A stretch of 45,983 bases of DNA, from positions 1 through 45,983 of the forward strand of contig CAIQIZ010000004.1 of assembly GCA_903872035.1 (NCBI GenBank), written 5' to 3'. The notes beneath the pieces were generated by a model that saw nothing but the letters and a program-made list of their open reading frames with translations, was not told where the DNA came from and ran no database searches. Origin of the DNA: an uncultured bacterium. Its GTDB lineage: Bacteria; Patescibacteriota; Minisyncoccia; Phycocordibacterales; PALSA-1337. The translations under genes and the position numbers were made by a program. Positions 8,218-16,627 of the stretch are shown in pieces (position 1 is the stretch's first letter; each line of letters begins with the position of its first letter).

Positions 8218-8388
8218 AGGTAAATTGATTATTGTTTAAAATGTAATAAGCGAATATCGAGTAATGCATTAAATATACTGATGAGATTCATCGATTGGTG
8301 CGTCAATATCCGTTTACTAATGACTGATACAGCGCGGCTTAAGCTCTTTTCTTTTGCAAAGTGTTGTATGATAATAGTGTTAACGTCA

Positions 8389-9267
8389 ATGAATAAACTA
8401 CTATTAAAAGATGCGTTCGGGTGGGGTATAGCACTCTGGTTCATCGGTTATGTCTTGGGATTCGTATTATTTGCCATTGTACCGGCTAGTATGATCGGTT
8501 GGGTAATCATGCCAATTGGAGTCATTATCACTCTTTGGGTATTGTTGAAGAAGGTTAAAGGGAACTCGTTTCTGCATTACTTTCTAGTGGCGATAGTCTG
8601 GACCATTATTGCGGTCGCCATGGATTATCTTCTAATAGTAAAAGTCCTCCATCCGGTCGATGGTTACTACAAACTTGATGTGTACATATACTATGCTTTG
8701 ACTTTTATTCTGCCACTTCTAACGATATCCATAAAGAAGAGGCATGGTGAAGAACAGATTGCGGTAGTTGGCGAATTGACAGATAACCCGAATGTCAAAG
8801 TAGCTATGACTAGATTGGGCAGGGGTTTGGTGACTATCGCAGATATTTCAAAAGGTGAAATCATTGCCCGTTTCGATGGGGAAATATTTAGCGCCGGAAT
8901 GGCAAGTGAGTTACCGAATGATCAGCCATTATATGTAAGAGACCATGCTGTGCAATTTTCTGATAAACAATATCGTTGGAGCAAATTTGGTACGGCTATG
9001 AATCATTCATGTGATCCTAATTGTGGAATTAATGGCACAGGATCGATGTTTACGATTGTTTCCATGAGGCCGATATCAAAAGGTACAGAATTGACATTTG
9101 ATTACGAGATGACAGAAGACAGCGACTGGAGGATGGATTGTAAATGCGGAAGTCCTATTTGTAGACAAACGATCGGAGCGTATGCGAATACGCCGAATGA
9201 AACCCGGAAGAAATATGGCGGTTATGTCGCTAAATACTTGATTGATAAGTACGGCGAAGCGAAGTGA
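8389..9267 (+). CDS. Membrane-anchored SET-domain methyltransferase-like protein
   Basis: Residues 10-115 hold four hydrophobic helices (about 10-31, 36-54, 62-85, 98-115). Residues about 138-270 are a SET domain: GRGLVTIADISKGEIIARFDGE, the knot motif MNHSCDPNCGI, and SKGTELTFDYEM with the catalytic Tyr. A Cys cluster CKCGSPICR follows, as in post-SET zinc sites. SET enzymes methylate lysines using S-adenosylmethionine; here the catalytic part should face the cytoplasm, tethered to the membrane. An upstream in-frame ATG (8281) adds 36 residues, but a -10-like TATGATAAT at about 8367 and the helix start favour ATG 8389. Substrate unknown. Confidence 0.85.
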   Translation: MNKLLLKDAFGWGIALWFIGYVLGFVLFAIVPASMIGWVIMPIGVIITLWVLLKKVKGNSFLHYFLVAIVWTIIAVAMDYLLIVKVLHPVDGYYKLDVYIYYALTFILPLLTISIKKRHGEEQIAVVGELTDNPNVKVAMTRLGRGLVTIADISKGEIIARFDGEIFSAGMASELPNDQPLYVRDHAVQFSDKQYRWSKFGTAMNHSCDPNCGINGTGSMFTIVSMRPISKGTELTFDYEMTEDSDWRMDCKCGSPICRQTIGAYANTPNETRKKYGGYVAKYLIDKYGEAK

Positions 9268-9436
9268 TTCATATGTCCGATCAATTCACCAGAATATTGA
9301 ATAATATCATCCGGCGTATTTGCAAAGACAATTCCTAGAGGATATAATTGCTAACAAGTTCCCGTCTCTCATAGCCAGCTAACTGCGACTAAAATGCGGA
9401 ATCATTATTATTGACCAATAATCAAACAACTAAAAT

Positions 9437-11119
9437 ATGACATTCAGCATGCTACGTTCCAAGCTCGAAAGGGTTATGTCTCCAAAGATGATCATCATAC
9501 CCATGATGATAGTGAGCATTTTTGTTGCCGGATCTATTACTCAAGCTGCCGTACCGACATCTGGACAGGTGGGGGCATGGAAATTTACTTCTGCCCCGGT
9601 CAATCAGAGCATACCCGATTCAAGTACTCTCGATCCAGGCTCATATCTGTGGTCAGTCTCGGCTATGATCAAAGGTAGTGGAGATGGAACTATAGTCTGG
9701 AAAGGTAATAGGTCTGATTCCGATCTTTATAAGCTGGCGATTTCAGGAGGAAAAGCCACGTTCACAATTAATTCCGGCGGAACTGGTGTGACTGCTACGG
9801 CTGTTTCGTCTGCAAGCGTAAACGACGGGAGGTGGCATATGATAACTGGCACGAGGAGCTCGACAAAGACCGCGAACATATATGTTGACGGCGTCCTATC
9901 CGGGACATCAGCATACACGGGCTCCGGTTCAGCTATAGATACTGATACGCCGCTGACCATTGGATCGCAGAATGGAGCCGATCCGTACACCGGTCTCATT
10001 GACCAAGTATACGTTTTTAATCGTGCGCTAGCCGGTGCGGAGATATCAGGGATGTACGCGACACCAACTGGAGGGACATCTGGCACAGGTGGCACGGCTG
10101 GAATAGGTGGTTTGAGCTCACCAACACCTTCGCCGTCGAACCTCCCTGTGACCGGGTGCACTTTGCCGAGCCAGATATTTAACCTGACGAACTGGAAGGT
10201 CACTTTACCTATCGGTTCAAGTCACAGTCCTACGGAGATATTCCAACCGGCATTAGGATCTCTCACCAACCAGTATTTCAAAACGAACTCGTCCTGCACA
10301 GCTGTGGACTTCACGGCCCCGACAGATGGCGTGACCACGAGCGGTTCCAGCTATCCTCGCTCGGAGCTCCGGGAGATGACAGACAATGGGAAGTCGCTAG
10401 CCAGCTGGGGTACAAATGACGGTATCACTCATACCATGTTCATCGATGAGGCCATCCTGGCCGTGCCGGCCACTAAGTCACAAGTCGTGGCTGGACAGAT
10501 TCACGATCCTAATGATGATGTAACGGTGATCAGGTTGGATTACCCTGATCTTCACATCGATTTGAATGGCGCAGCCGGTCCCAGCCTCGACGCACACTAT
10601 GTGCTCGGCCGCCGTTTTACCGTGAAATTGGTCGCTCATGACGGACGGATAGATTACTATTACAACAATAACCCCACTCCGGTTTACACGTATGTCAAAG
10701 CCAGCAGCGGAGATTATTTCAAAGTCGGAGCTTATACGCAGTCGAATTGCAGCCACGAGGCCGCCTGTGGCCCGAATAATTTCGGAGAAGTGGAAGTGTA
10801 CAATACGTGGGTGCAACACGGTGCGGCCGTGAATCCATCGCCGACTGCTTCCCCGCAACCTGGCGGGGGTACGGTTACGCATACCGGCTCGATGAAATTC
10901 ACCATAGGCCAACGGATCGTTTCTGACGCTGTAGTCAATGTCAGGCAGTCTCCCGGAGGCGCGCTTCTGGGGAAGCAAGCCAAAAAATCTACCGGTCTTG
11001 TGGTGGCCGGTCCTATCTACGCTGTCTTGCCCTCTAGCGGTCACTATTTCTGGTGGTGGAATATCGACTTTGCCTCCGGGTCCGATGGTTGGGTGGGGGA
11101 GGACAACCTAAAAAAATAA
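9437..11119 (+). CDS. Secreted LamG + PL7 alginate-lyase-like protein with C-terminal SH3-like domain
   Basis: 560 residues. A signal/anchor helix spans about 17-38 (ending ITQAAVP). A LamG/concanavalin-like domain (about 45-208; GRWHMITGTRSS, NIYVDGVLSG) is followed by a Gly/Thr/Pro linker. Residues about 245-460 match polysaccharide lyase family 7: RSELREM at 308, QIH at 354 and YFKVGAYTQ at 427 are the three PL7 catalytic-site blocks. An SH3-like domain (about 490-560, VVNVRQSPGG...GWVGEDNL) closes the protein. PL7 enzymes cleave alginate or related uronates by beta-elimination. A monocistronic gene. It may digest host or biofilm polysaccharide. Confidence 0.87.
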   Translation: MTFSMLRSKLERVMSPKMIIIPMMIVSIFVAGSITQAAVPTSGQVGAWKFTSAPVNQSIPDSSTLDPGSYLWSVSAMIKGSGDGTIVWKGNRSDSDLYKLAISGGKATFTINSGGTGVTATAVSSASVNDGRWHMITGTRSSTKTANIYVDGVLSGTSAYTGSGSAIDTDTPLTIGSQNGADPYTGLIDQVYVFNRALAGAEISGMYATPTGGTSGTGGTAGIGGLSSPTPSPSNLPVTGCTLPSQIFNLTNWKVTLPIGSSHSPTEIFQPALGSLTNQYFKTNSSCTAVDFTAPTDGVTTSGSSYPRSELREMTDNGKSLASWGTNDGITHTMFIDEAILAVPATKSQVVAGQIHDPNDDVTVIRLDYPDLHIDLNGAAGPSLDAHYVLGRRFTVKLVAHDGRIDYYYNNNPTPVYTYVKASSGDYFKVGAYTQSNCSHEAACGPNNFGEVEVYNTWVQHGAAVNPSPTASPQPGGGTVTHTGSMKFTIGQRIVSDAVVNVRQSPGGALLGKQAKKSTGLVVAGPIYAVLPSSGHYFWWWNIDFASGSDGWVGEDNLKK

Positions 11120-11120
11120 G

Positions 11121-12479
11121 CTAAACAAAATGCACATCCGCGATCTCGGTCCTCTTGCCGTGAAGGACGATATCCTCGATATGATCAGCGCCGTGCTTTG
11201 AGGCATTCAAGAAGCCATTCATAGCCGCTTCGGCTAGCCAGCCGGAGTTTATCCAATCGAAGACCCATTCATGGGCATAGCGAGGGTCGTATTGCTCGAA
11301 GCCGGCACCCATCATATGAAGCCAGCTTTGATTGTATTCTTCCTGTGAGCCAAGAGCTGGCGCCATTATTATAGGCAAGCCAAGTCCTACGTAAAAGGAT
11401 AGCTCGCTGGGCTTTGTCCAGAGAATGTCTGTTTCTGGGAGTAGAGCATTGAATTCCTTGAAGTACTCGAACTTATCCGGATTGTATATGACTCGGATGT
11501 TCTTATTTAAATATGGTTCGAGAGATAATCCATCGATAGCGCGATTGAATTTATTGCGAAGCGACTCTGAAGTTCCGACGACGAGATTCAGTCTGATCTG
11601 ATCATCTATGATACTTTGTTTGAAGGATTCCAAGATCTGCACTCCTATATCCGATTGAGCACCAGCACCGCCTATGCAATAAGTTATCGTTAATGGCTTG
11701 TCAGACTGCGCCGTGTCGGTCTTCGAGTTCAAGTATATGTACATGAGCCTGCGGAACTTTTTGCTGTAAACGCCGCGAGGATCGAGCTTGAGCAATCGGC
11801 GTGACAAAGATGCGAGCATGACATCGTCAGTTTGTGGATCCCCGATTGCTTCCTTTGGCAGGGGGAAACCAGAGGCGATGATATTATCCGATCGTACCCC
11901 ATAAAGCTTCAATCTCTCACGTGTACGTTCTGTCGGTGCCAGATATATGATCCGGCTCTTTGATGGTTCGAGAGGCGCCCAAGCGCGGGCGATGTCGGTA
12001 TCCGTGCATAGACAGTAGATGTCGCCCAAATATCCATGTTCTTCCGCGGCGAAGGCTGGAATCGGGAATGAGCATATGAGGGGCAATGGGTCTTCGCTCA
12101 ATCGGTCGATGAGGTGCTTGCCGAAGCCTCCACGGATCAGATCATAGATGACATTTAGCGAGTATGTCGGCTTGGAAAGATCGCGGCGTGGATAGAATGG
12201 CGGGATCTTCTGGATATGGCTCATCAAGTGAAAAGCCTTTTTGCCCAGGAATGGAAAGCCTTGGAAGCGGGAGACCCCCTCGTATATCTTTCTGGTCACA
12301 TTCCATTTGAATCGATCGCGGGGCGGAATGCTCGGATAATCATTGGCCGAAATGATTTGCGGCAGCTTGCAGTTGAATGACGGAGGTGTCGTGGCGATAT
12401 CTATCAAAGGAAAAACAGCGCGTTGATGCCCATACCCCATATCAACGGCGACGACGTACGCTTGCTTAGGCAATTGCAT
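11121..12479 (-). CDS. GT-B fold glycosyltransferase-like protein
   Basis: About 452 residues from ATG 12479. The N-terminus YVVAVDMGYGHQRA resembles the Gly/His loop of MurG/MGDG-synthase-type glycosyltransferases. The C-terminal half has a Rossmann-like block: TITYCIGGAGAQSDIGVQI, then KPSELSFYVGLGLPIIMAPALGSQEEYN, where nucleotide-sugar enzymes bind the donor. No membrane helix is evident, so it is probably a peripheral cytoplasmic enzyme acting on lipid or cell-wall precursors. Exact donor and acceptor are not predictable. It converges on the PL7 gene with a one-base gap. Confidence 0.65.
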   Translation of the reverse strand: MQLPKQAYVVAVDMGYGHQRAVFPLIDIATTPPSFNCKLPQIISANDYPSIPPRDRFKWNVTRKIYEGVSRFQGFPFLGKKAFHLMSHIQKIPPFYPRRDLSKPTYSLNVIYDLIRGGFGKHLIDRLSEDPLPLICSFPIPAFAAEEHGYLGDIYCLCTDTDIARAWAPLEPSKSRIIYLAPTERTRERLKLYGVRSDNIIASGFPLPKEAIGDPQTDDVMLASLSRRLLKLDPRGVYSKKFRRLMYIYLNSKTDTAQSDKPLTITYCIGGAGAQSDIGVQILESFKQSIIDDQIRLNLVVGTSESLRNKFNRAIDGLSLEPYLNKNIRVIYNPDKFEYFKEFNALLPETDILWTKPSELSFYVGLGLPIIMAPALGSQEEYNQSWLHMMGAGFEQYDPRYAHEWVFDWINSGWLAEAAMNGFLNASKHGADHIEDIVLHGKRTEIADVHFV

Positions 12480-12590
12480 GCAGAAATTATAGCGACAAGT
12501 GAGGAAATATGAAAGTGGCGCTTTCATAGATTCCGAGCGCAGTCGATATATGAGCGAAGCGAATATAACATATGTTACAATTCAATCATC

Positions 12591-13559
12591 ATGAAAAAAA
12601 CATCACTTACAATTTTTGGTCTAGGAAGAATGGGTGCGCAAATAGCTAGAAGGCTCCACAAGAAGGGCTTTAAAGTCGTTGCTTGGAATAGGTCACCGGA
12701 ACCCGTTAAGGAGATCGTGAAGGCGGGTATTTTTGGTACTAGCGATTTAAATGAGGCAGTTGAAGCGACAAAGAATCAACCGCGCATTTTTTGGATAATG
12801 TTACCGCACGCTATTGTAGATGATTTTCTGTTTGGAAAGGATCACCTCGGACCACATTTGAAGAAAGGCGATATCGTGATCGATGGCGGGAATTCTTTCT
12901 TTAAAGATAGCCAGAAAAGATCTGCACGCATGGCTAAGAAAGGCATTCATTATTTCGATTGCGGAACCTCGGGTGGAGTTTGGGGTGAGAAGAATGGTTT
13001 TGCATTGATGGTCGGTGGTCCCAAAGAAAAGTGGTCAATCATTGAACCGATAATGGCAGCGCTTTCGGCAGGTGACAATTTCGCGTACTGCGGCGCTTCT
13101 GGCGCAGGACATTTCGTGAAGATGGTCCACAATGGCATCGAATATGGCATGATGGAAGCGATCGGCGAAGGCTATGCGGTTCTAGAAGCCAGTAAATTCA
13201 AATTGAATATGGCCGATGTGACACGAGTCTACCAACAAGGCTCCGTTGTGAGGAGTTGGCTCATAGATCTCTGCAGGAATATTTTTGAAAATGAAGACGT
13301 TGGAGCAACTAGTGGCAAAATCGATGCTACCGGAGAGGGGGAGTGGACGGTTAAGACCGGTCATGAATTTGGAGTCGACGTGCGTGTCATTGAGGATTCT
13401 CTGAATGTTAGGCGAGAATCAGCTGATCCAAAGAATCAAAAGAAGTATTCAAATAAGATAGTCGCACTGTTAAGGAAGCAGTTTGGTGGGCATGCGGTGC
13501 ATTCGGAGCAAGGAGGAAGGAGCAAGGAGGAAGGAGTAAGGGGTGATGAGAAGAAATGA
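12591..13559 (+). CDS. gnd: 6-phosphogluconate dehydrogenase, short (YqeC/GndA) type
   Basis: Oxidatively decarboxylates 6-phosphogluconate to ribulose 5-phosphate. Rossmann motif TIFGLGRMGAQIARRL near residue 10, DGGNSFFKDSQKRS, GTSGGVWGEKNGFALMVGG (substrate-binding signature) and the catalytic GHFVKMVHNGIEYGMMEAIGEG block are all present. At 322 residues it is the short dimer-forming type rather than the 470-residue enzyme. The last 20 residues (EQGGRSKEEGVRGDEKK) are a purine-rich repeat read in frame and are probably not part of the fold. Pgl lies directly downstream; zwf is not in the window. Confidence 0.93.
   Translation: MKKTSLTIFGLGRMGAQIARRLHKKGFKVVAWNRSPEPVKEIVKAGIFGTSDLNEAVEATKNQPRIFWIMLPHAIVDDFLFGKDHLGPHLKKGDIVIDGGNSFFKDSQKRSARMAKKGIHYFDCGTSGGVWGEKNGFALMVGGPKEKWSIIEPIMAALSAGDNFAYCGASGAGHFVKMVHNGIEYGMMEAIGEGYAVLEASKFKLNMADVTRVYQQGSVVRSWLIDLCRNIFENEDVGATSGKIDATGEGEWTVKTGHEFGVDVRVIEDSLNVRRESADPKNQKKYSNKIVALLRKQFGGHAVHSEQGGRSKEEGVRGDEKK
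13505..13541 (+). repeat. Purine-rich repeat at the 3' end of gnd (copy 2 of 3)
   Basis: Two tandem units of caaggaggaaggag followed by taagg, with one pyrimidine per unit. The segment encodes QGGRSKEEGVRG in the gnd frame. The same protein string RSKEEGV appears in pgl and RSKEDGV in dus. Confidence 0.6.
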
Positions 13560-13567
13560 CTCTAGAG

Positions 13568-13693
13568 AGATTTCAGATTCCAAATCTCAGATTCCAGATA
13601 AGCTCCAGATTTCAGGCATCAGTTACCAATTGGAATCTAGTATCTGGAGCCTGTGATCTTTACCTGGAATCTGTAATCTGGAATCTGAAATCT
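13568..13693 (+). repeat. Intergenic imperfect palindrome with 14-bp perfect ends
   Basis: The 126-base stretch between gnd and pgl begins AGATTTCAGATTCC and ends with the exact reverse complement GGAATCTGAAATCT. Inside, many variants of ATCTGGAATCTG alternate on both strands, so the arms pair over most of their length. It resembles a MITE or interspersed palindromic repeat and could form a long RNA hairpin between the two cistrons. It is open as an in-frame 5' extension of pgl but looks non-coding. Confidence 0.75.
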
Positions 13694-13702
13694 AATAAAT
13701 CG

Positions 13703-14386
13703 ATGCTTAAATTCATCACAGAAAAGTCCGAAGTTGGTGTAAATAGCCTCGCGACTAGGATTGCCGAGCTTTTGAATGCTGGTAAAAAAGTTCTCTGGTT
13801 GGTCTCTGGAGGCTCAAATATCGCTTTAGAAGTGGATATCTTGAACAAGGTTAGGGTTGGTGTGAAGTTGGATAAATTGGGCCTGTTAACAATTTCGCAG
13901 ACAGATGAACGATACGGTCCTGTCGGGCATCCTGATTCGAATTGGCAGCAAATGAAAGATGTTGGTTTTGACTTTAAAGGAGTGGTAGCTTTGCCCGCGC
14001 TTACCAACCTGTCTACTGTTCAGACTGTCGATCGTTGGTCAAATGAGATCGAACAGGCTTTCAATGGTTCTGACACGATCGTCGCCCAATTTGGAATAGG
14101 TGCTGATGGCCATATAGCTGGAATTTTGCCGCATTCAAAGGCGATTGGAGCAAGAAGCAAGGAGGAAGGAGTAAAATCAGCAATCGCCTACGAAGCGCCG
14201 CCATTTATTCGCATAACGCTGACGCCGGCAATACTTACCAAAGTGAACGAAGCCTACGTTTTCGCCTATGGTGATTCAAAGAAAAAGACTTTGCAGGATT
14301 TGCGCGATAGGGATCTGCCAATCGATGAACAGCCGGCTCAGATATTAAAGTCATTGCCAGAAGTTTCAATATACACAGACGCCTAA
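13703..14386 (+). CDS. pgl: 6-phosphogluconolactonase
   Basis: About 227 residues from ATG 13703. Motifs of the DevB/SOL family are LWLVSGGSN (phosphate loop), TISQTDERYGPVGHPDSNW, and FGIGADGHIAGILPHSKA with the catalytic His. It hydrolyses 6-phosphogluconolactone, the step before gnd, so the pair supplies pentose and NAD(P)H. The frame stays open upstream into the palindromic repeat, but that part is not homologous. A purine-rich repeat (14146-14174) adds RSKEEGV after HSKAIGA in a surface loop. It ends by overlapping the convergent PAP2 gene by four bases. Confidence 0.9.
   Translation: MLKFITEKSEVGVNSLATRIAELLNAGKKVLWLVSGGSNIALEVDILNKVRVGVKLDKLGLLTISQTDERYGPVGHPDSNWQQMKDVGFDFKGVVALPALTNLSTVQTVDRWSNEIEQAFNGSDTIVAQFGIGADGHIAGILPHSKAIGARSKEEGVKSAIAYEAPPFIRITLTPAILTKVNEAYVFAYGDSKKKTLQDLRDRDLPIDEQPAQILKSLPEVSIYTDA
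14146..14174 (+). repeat. Purine-rich repeat inside pgl (copy 3 of 3)
   Basis: ggagcaagaagcaaggaggaaggagtaa-type sequence encoding GARSKEEGVK. It is inserted just after the catalytic GADGHIAG block, in the same translation phase as the copies in gnd and dus. Confidence 0.6.
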
Positions 14387-15081
14387 TTTTTCGCTTCTAA
14401 TTTGAAATCACCTTGGTAGTCATGGGAATAGAGCAGTCTGGACATGCGATATATTCCGTAAGAGATGAAGAAGGCCGACATTACATCGATGGTGTAGTGC
14501 AATTTTGCCAGTAGGACAACGACGCCGAAAATTATAGATAAGGTGATAAAAATTACTCTCAACCATTTGCGATCATAATAAATGAAGGCCATGAGAAATG
14601 GTAAACCAGTGTGTCCGGAAAAGAATGAGTCGTTACCAAGGAATGTTGACGAGTACAGATTGATGCCGATGACGTCTACGATAAGGTTTTGCGAAGAGGG
14701 ATGAATGGCAGCGTGAGTTGGAAAAGCTCCGATATGGGTGAGAATGATGAAGAGAGAACGGACGATCATGAATGTCGATATGGTTTTTACTGTGAAAGGG
14801 ATCCTCTTGGGTTGCCAAAGGCATATCAGGATGATGAAGAACACCATTATGATAGCGCCGTTAACGAAAGTTCCATCGAGATCGACTACGGGGATATTGC
14901 TGAGGATGAGGTCAGTGACTGAGCTGCTGGCGCTTTCTGTAGCATACTGCACGGCATAAGAGCTGATGACGAAACCGGCAACCAATAAGAAAATGGCCGT
15001 TATGAATGAATACCAAAAACGTTTGCTGGTAAAACAAGCTTTGTACTGATCATTAAGTCCTCGCCAAAATGTTGGTAACAT
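14383..15081 (-). CDS. Sphingomyelin-synthase-like PAP2 membrane protein
   Basis: About 232 residues with six predicted transmembrane helices. The C-terminal half carries FFSGHTGLPFLMAF and LLAKLHYTIDVMSAFF, which match the D3 (SGHT) and D4 (HYTxDV) motifs of the PAP2_C/sphingomyelin synthase branch and provide the His-His-Asp catalytic triad. Such enzymes move or remove phosphate-linked head groups on lipids. In this context lipid phosphatase or head-group transfer are both possible; true sphingolipids are not expected. It lies five codons downstream of the flavin reductase gene on the same strand. Confidence 0.82.
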   Translation of the reverse strand: MLPTFWRGLNDQYKACFTSKRFWYSFITAIFLLVAGFVISSYAVQYATESASSSVTDLILSNIPVVDLDGTFVNGAIIMVFFIILICLWQPKRIPFTVKTISTFMIVRSLFIILTHIGAFPTHAAIHPSSQNLIVDVIGINLYSSTFLGNDSFFSGHTGLPFLMAFIYYDRKWLRVIFITLSIIFGVVVLLAKLHYTIDVMSAFFISYGIYRMSRLLYSHDYQGDFKLEAKN

Positions 15082-15103
15082 GTGCAAGTATTGTAACACT
15101 TAT

Positions 15104-16627
15104 CTAAAATCCTGGAAAATAATCGGTTTTGATGTGGCTTCGCGGTACGCCCATGCCGATCAGATTTTGCTTACAGGCAGAAACAAGTGAATTGGGTCCA
15201 GAAATATAAAACATCCGATCTTGATAATCCGACACTTCAGCGGCTATCATGGCAGCATCAACATAGCCACGATGACCATTCCAGTCAGGACGAATCGAAT
15301 CTTGATCAGAGAGTGTGAATACGGATTTCGTACCAAAAGCCATATTGGCACGCTTTAACAAGTCCAAGTAGGCCAAGTCGGATTCCTTTCTGACCGAGTA
15401 CACGACTATGACATCACGCTTTTCGTTGGTATCGAGCATGTATTGGATCATGCTGCGAAAAGGCGTAAAACCGATTCCTCCGGCGATGAAGCAAAGTTTT
15501 TTCGATGGGTCCTTCGGCAAAGTAAAATCGCCTGCCAATTGCCCGGCCATGATCGTGCCGCCTTCCGGCAGTTCAGCCAAGTTAACCTTGAAAGTGCTTG
15601 GCTTGTTGGCATCGAACTTAACTCCCAATCGTATCTCTTTCTCAGTTGGAGAGGAGGCTATCGTAAAATACCTGCGGTTTCCGCGGCTATCGGGTCTGCC
15701 GTGAGCAAGAGTCCATTCTAGATATTGACCAGGTTTGAATGACACTGGCTTATTGGATGCAAAGACAAATTCACCAGTGTCTGTTGCTATTCGCGCTTTG
15801 CTTTTCAGTGTAAGAGTATATTTATGCTTTGGTGATAACATGAAGGAGAGGATATTTCCAACGACTAGTGCCAGTTCAGGAGTCGAATAGAATGATCCTA
15901 TATGGATATTTGGTGCGAATAACACACCGACCAAAGCCCCATAAAGAATTCTCTGTAATCTGGCCGGTGGAGTAGTGAGCGGCTCGGTCAACATGACCGT
16001 GGCAAAGAAGACGATGGGGGATATGACGAATAGGCTTTGAAGGCTGAATAAAATGTTCGTCAATCCGTTCGTAGTAACGATAACAGTAACGATGGCTGCA
16101 ATGAAAAACGATACGAGAAGATCCGTTCGCCGAATTTTTCTGACGATCAGGAATCCGCCAATGATAACGAATGGCAACATGTAGAGAGTACCGATCCACC
16201 ACGTTGCCGATTGATTTAATGCAAAAGCAGTTATCACTATTGCCAGTGCTGCTGGGTTAAATGCGTGCTTCTTATTGAATGCAAAAATGAACTTTGAAGC
16301 CATGGACCAGATGGCAGCCCAGATCAGGAACGGCAATATTGAAACAAAGCTTCCTGGAATCGGAGGCGAGATGATGAGAGCTAGAATAAGTGCGGTTATA
16401 TAGATCGACTCGGTATTTGCATGAGTTTCGAATACCAGAGAGAATAGGCGATTTGTGATCCATGCTACAACGAGTAGAATTGCTGTTGAATATAATATGG
16501 CCTCCGGTGCATACGGTAATAGATGGAGATATCCAAAAACGGCGGCAATAACCAACCAGGTGATAAGGCAGTACAAGACGAGCTTGTACATAGTGATCCT
16601 GTTGAGAAAGTTATCGATTAGTTTCAT
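15104..16627 (-). CDS. RnfD/NqrB-like membrane domain fused to an FAD/NAD(P) reductase
   Basis: 507 residues. Residues 15-265 contain about nine membrane helices with RnfD/NqrB hallmarks: KKHAFNPAALAI (119-130) and MLTEPLTTPP (212-221), the latter corresponding to the site where FMN is linked to Thr in RnfD. Residues about 270-507 are a ferredoxin-NADP reductase module: RRYFTIASSP for FAD binding, CFIAGGIGFTPFRSM for nucleotide binding and a C-terminal FYISGPNSLV. The fusion predicts electrons moving from NAD(P)H through FAD to membrane FMN. It overlaps apbE by 17 bases and sits downstream of it and the FMN-binding gene, forming one operon. Confidence 0.88.
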   Translation of the reverse strand: MKLIDNFLNRITMYKLVLYCLITWLVIAAVFGYLHLLPYAPEAILYSTAILLVVAWITNRLFSLVFETHANTESIYITALILALIISPPIPGSFVSILPFLIWAAIWSMASKFIFAFNKKHAFNPAALAIVITAFALNQSATWWIGTLYMLPFVIIGGFLIVRKIRRTDLLVSFFIAAIVTVIVTTNGLTNILFSLQSLFVISPIVFFATVMLTEPLTTPPARLQRILYGALVGVLFAPNIHIGSFYSTPELALVVGNILSFMLSPKHKYTLTLKSKARIATDTGEFVFASNKPVSFKPGQYLEWTLAHGRPDSRGNRRYFTIASSPTEKEIRLGVKFDANKPSTFKVNLAELPEGGTIMAGQLAGDFTLPKDPSKKLCFIAGGIGFTPFRSMIQYMLDTNEKRDVIVVYSVRKESDLAYLDLLKRANMAFGTKSVFTLSDQDSIRPDWNGHRGYVDAAMIAAEVSDYQDRMFYISGPNSLVSACKQNLIGMGVPRSHIKTDYFPGF

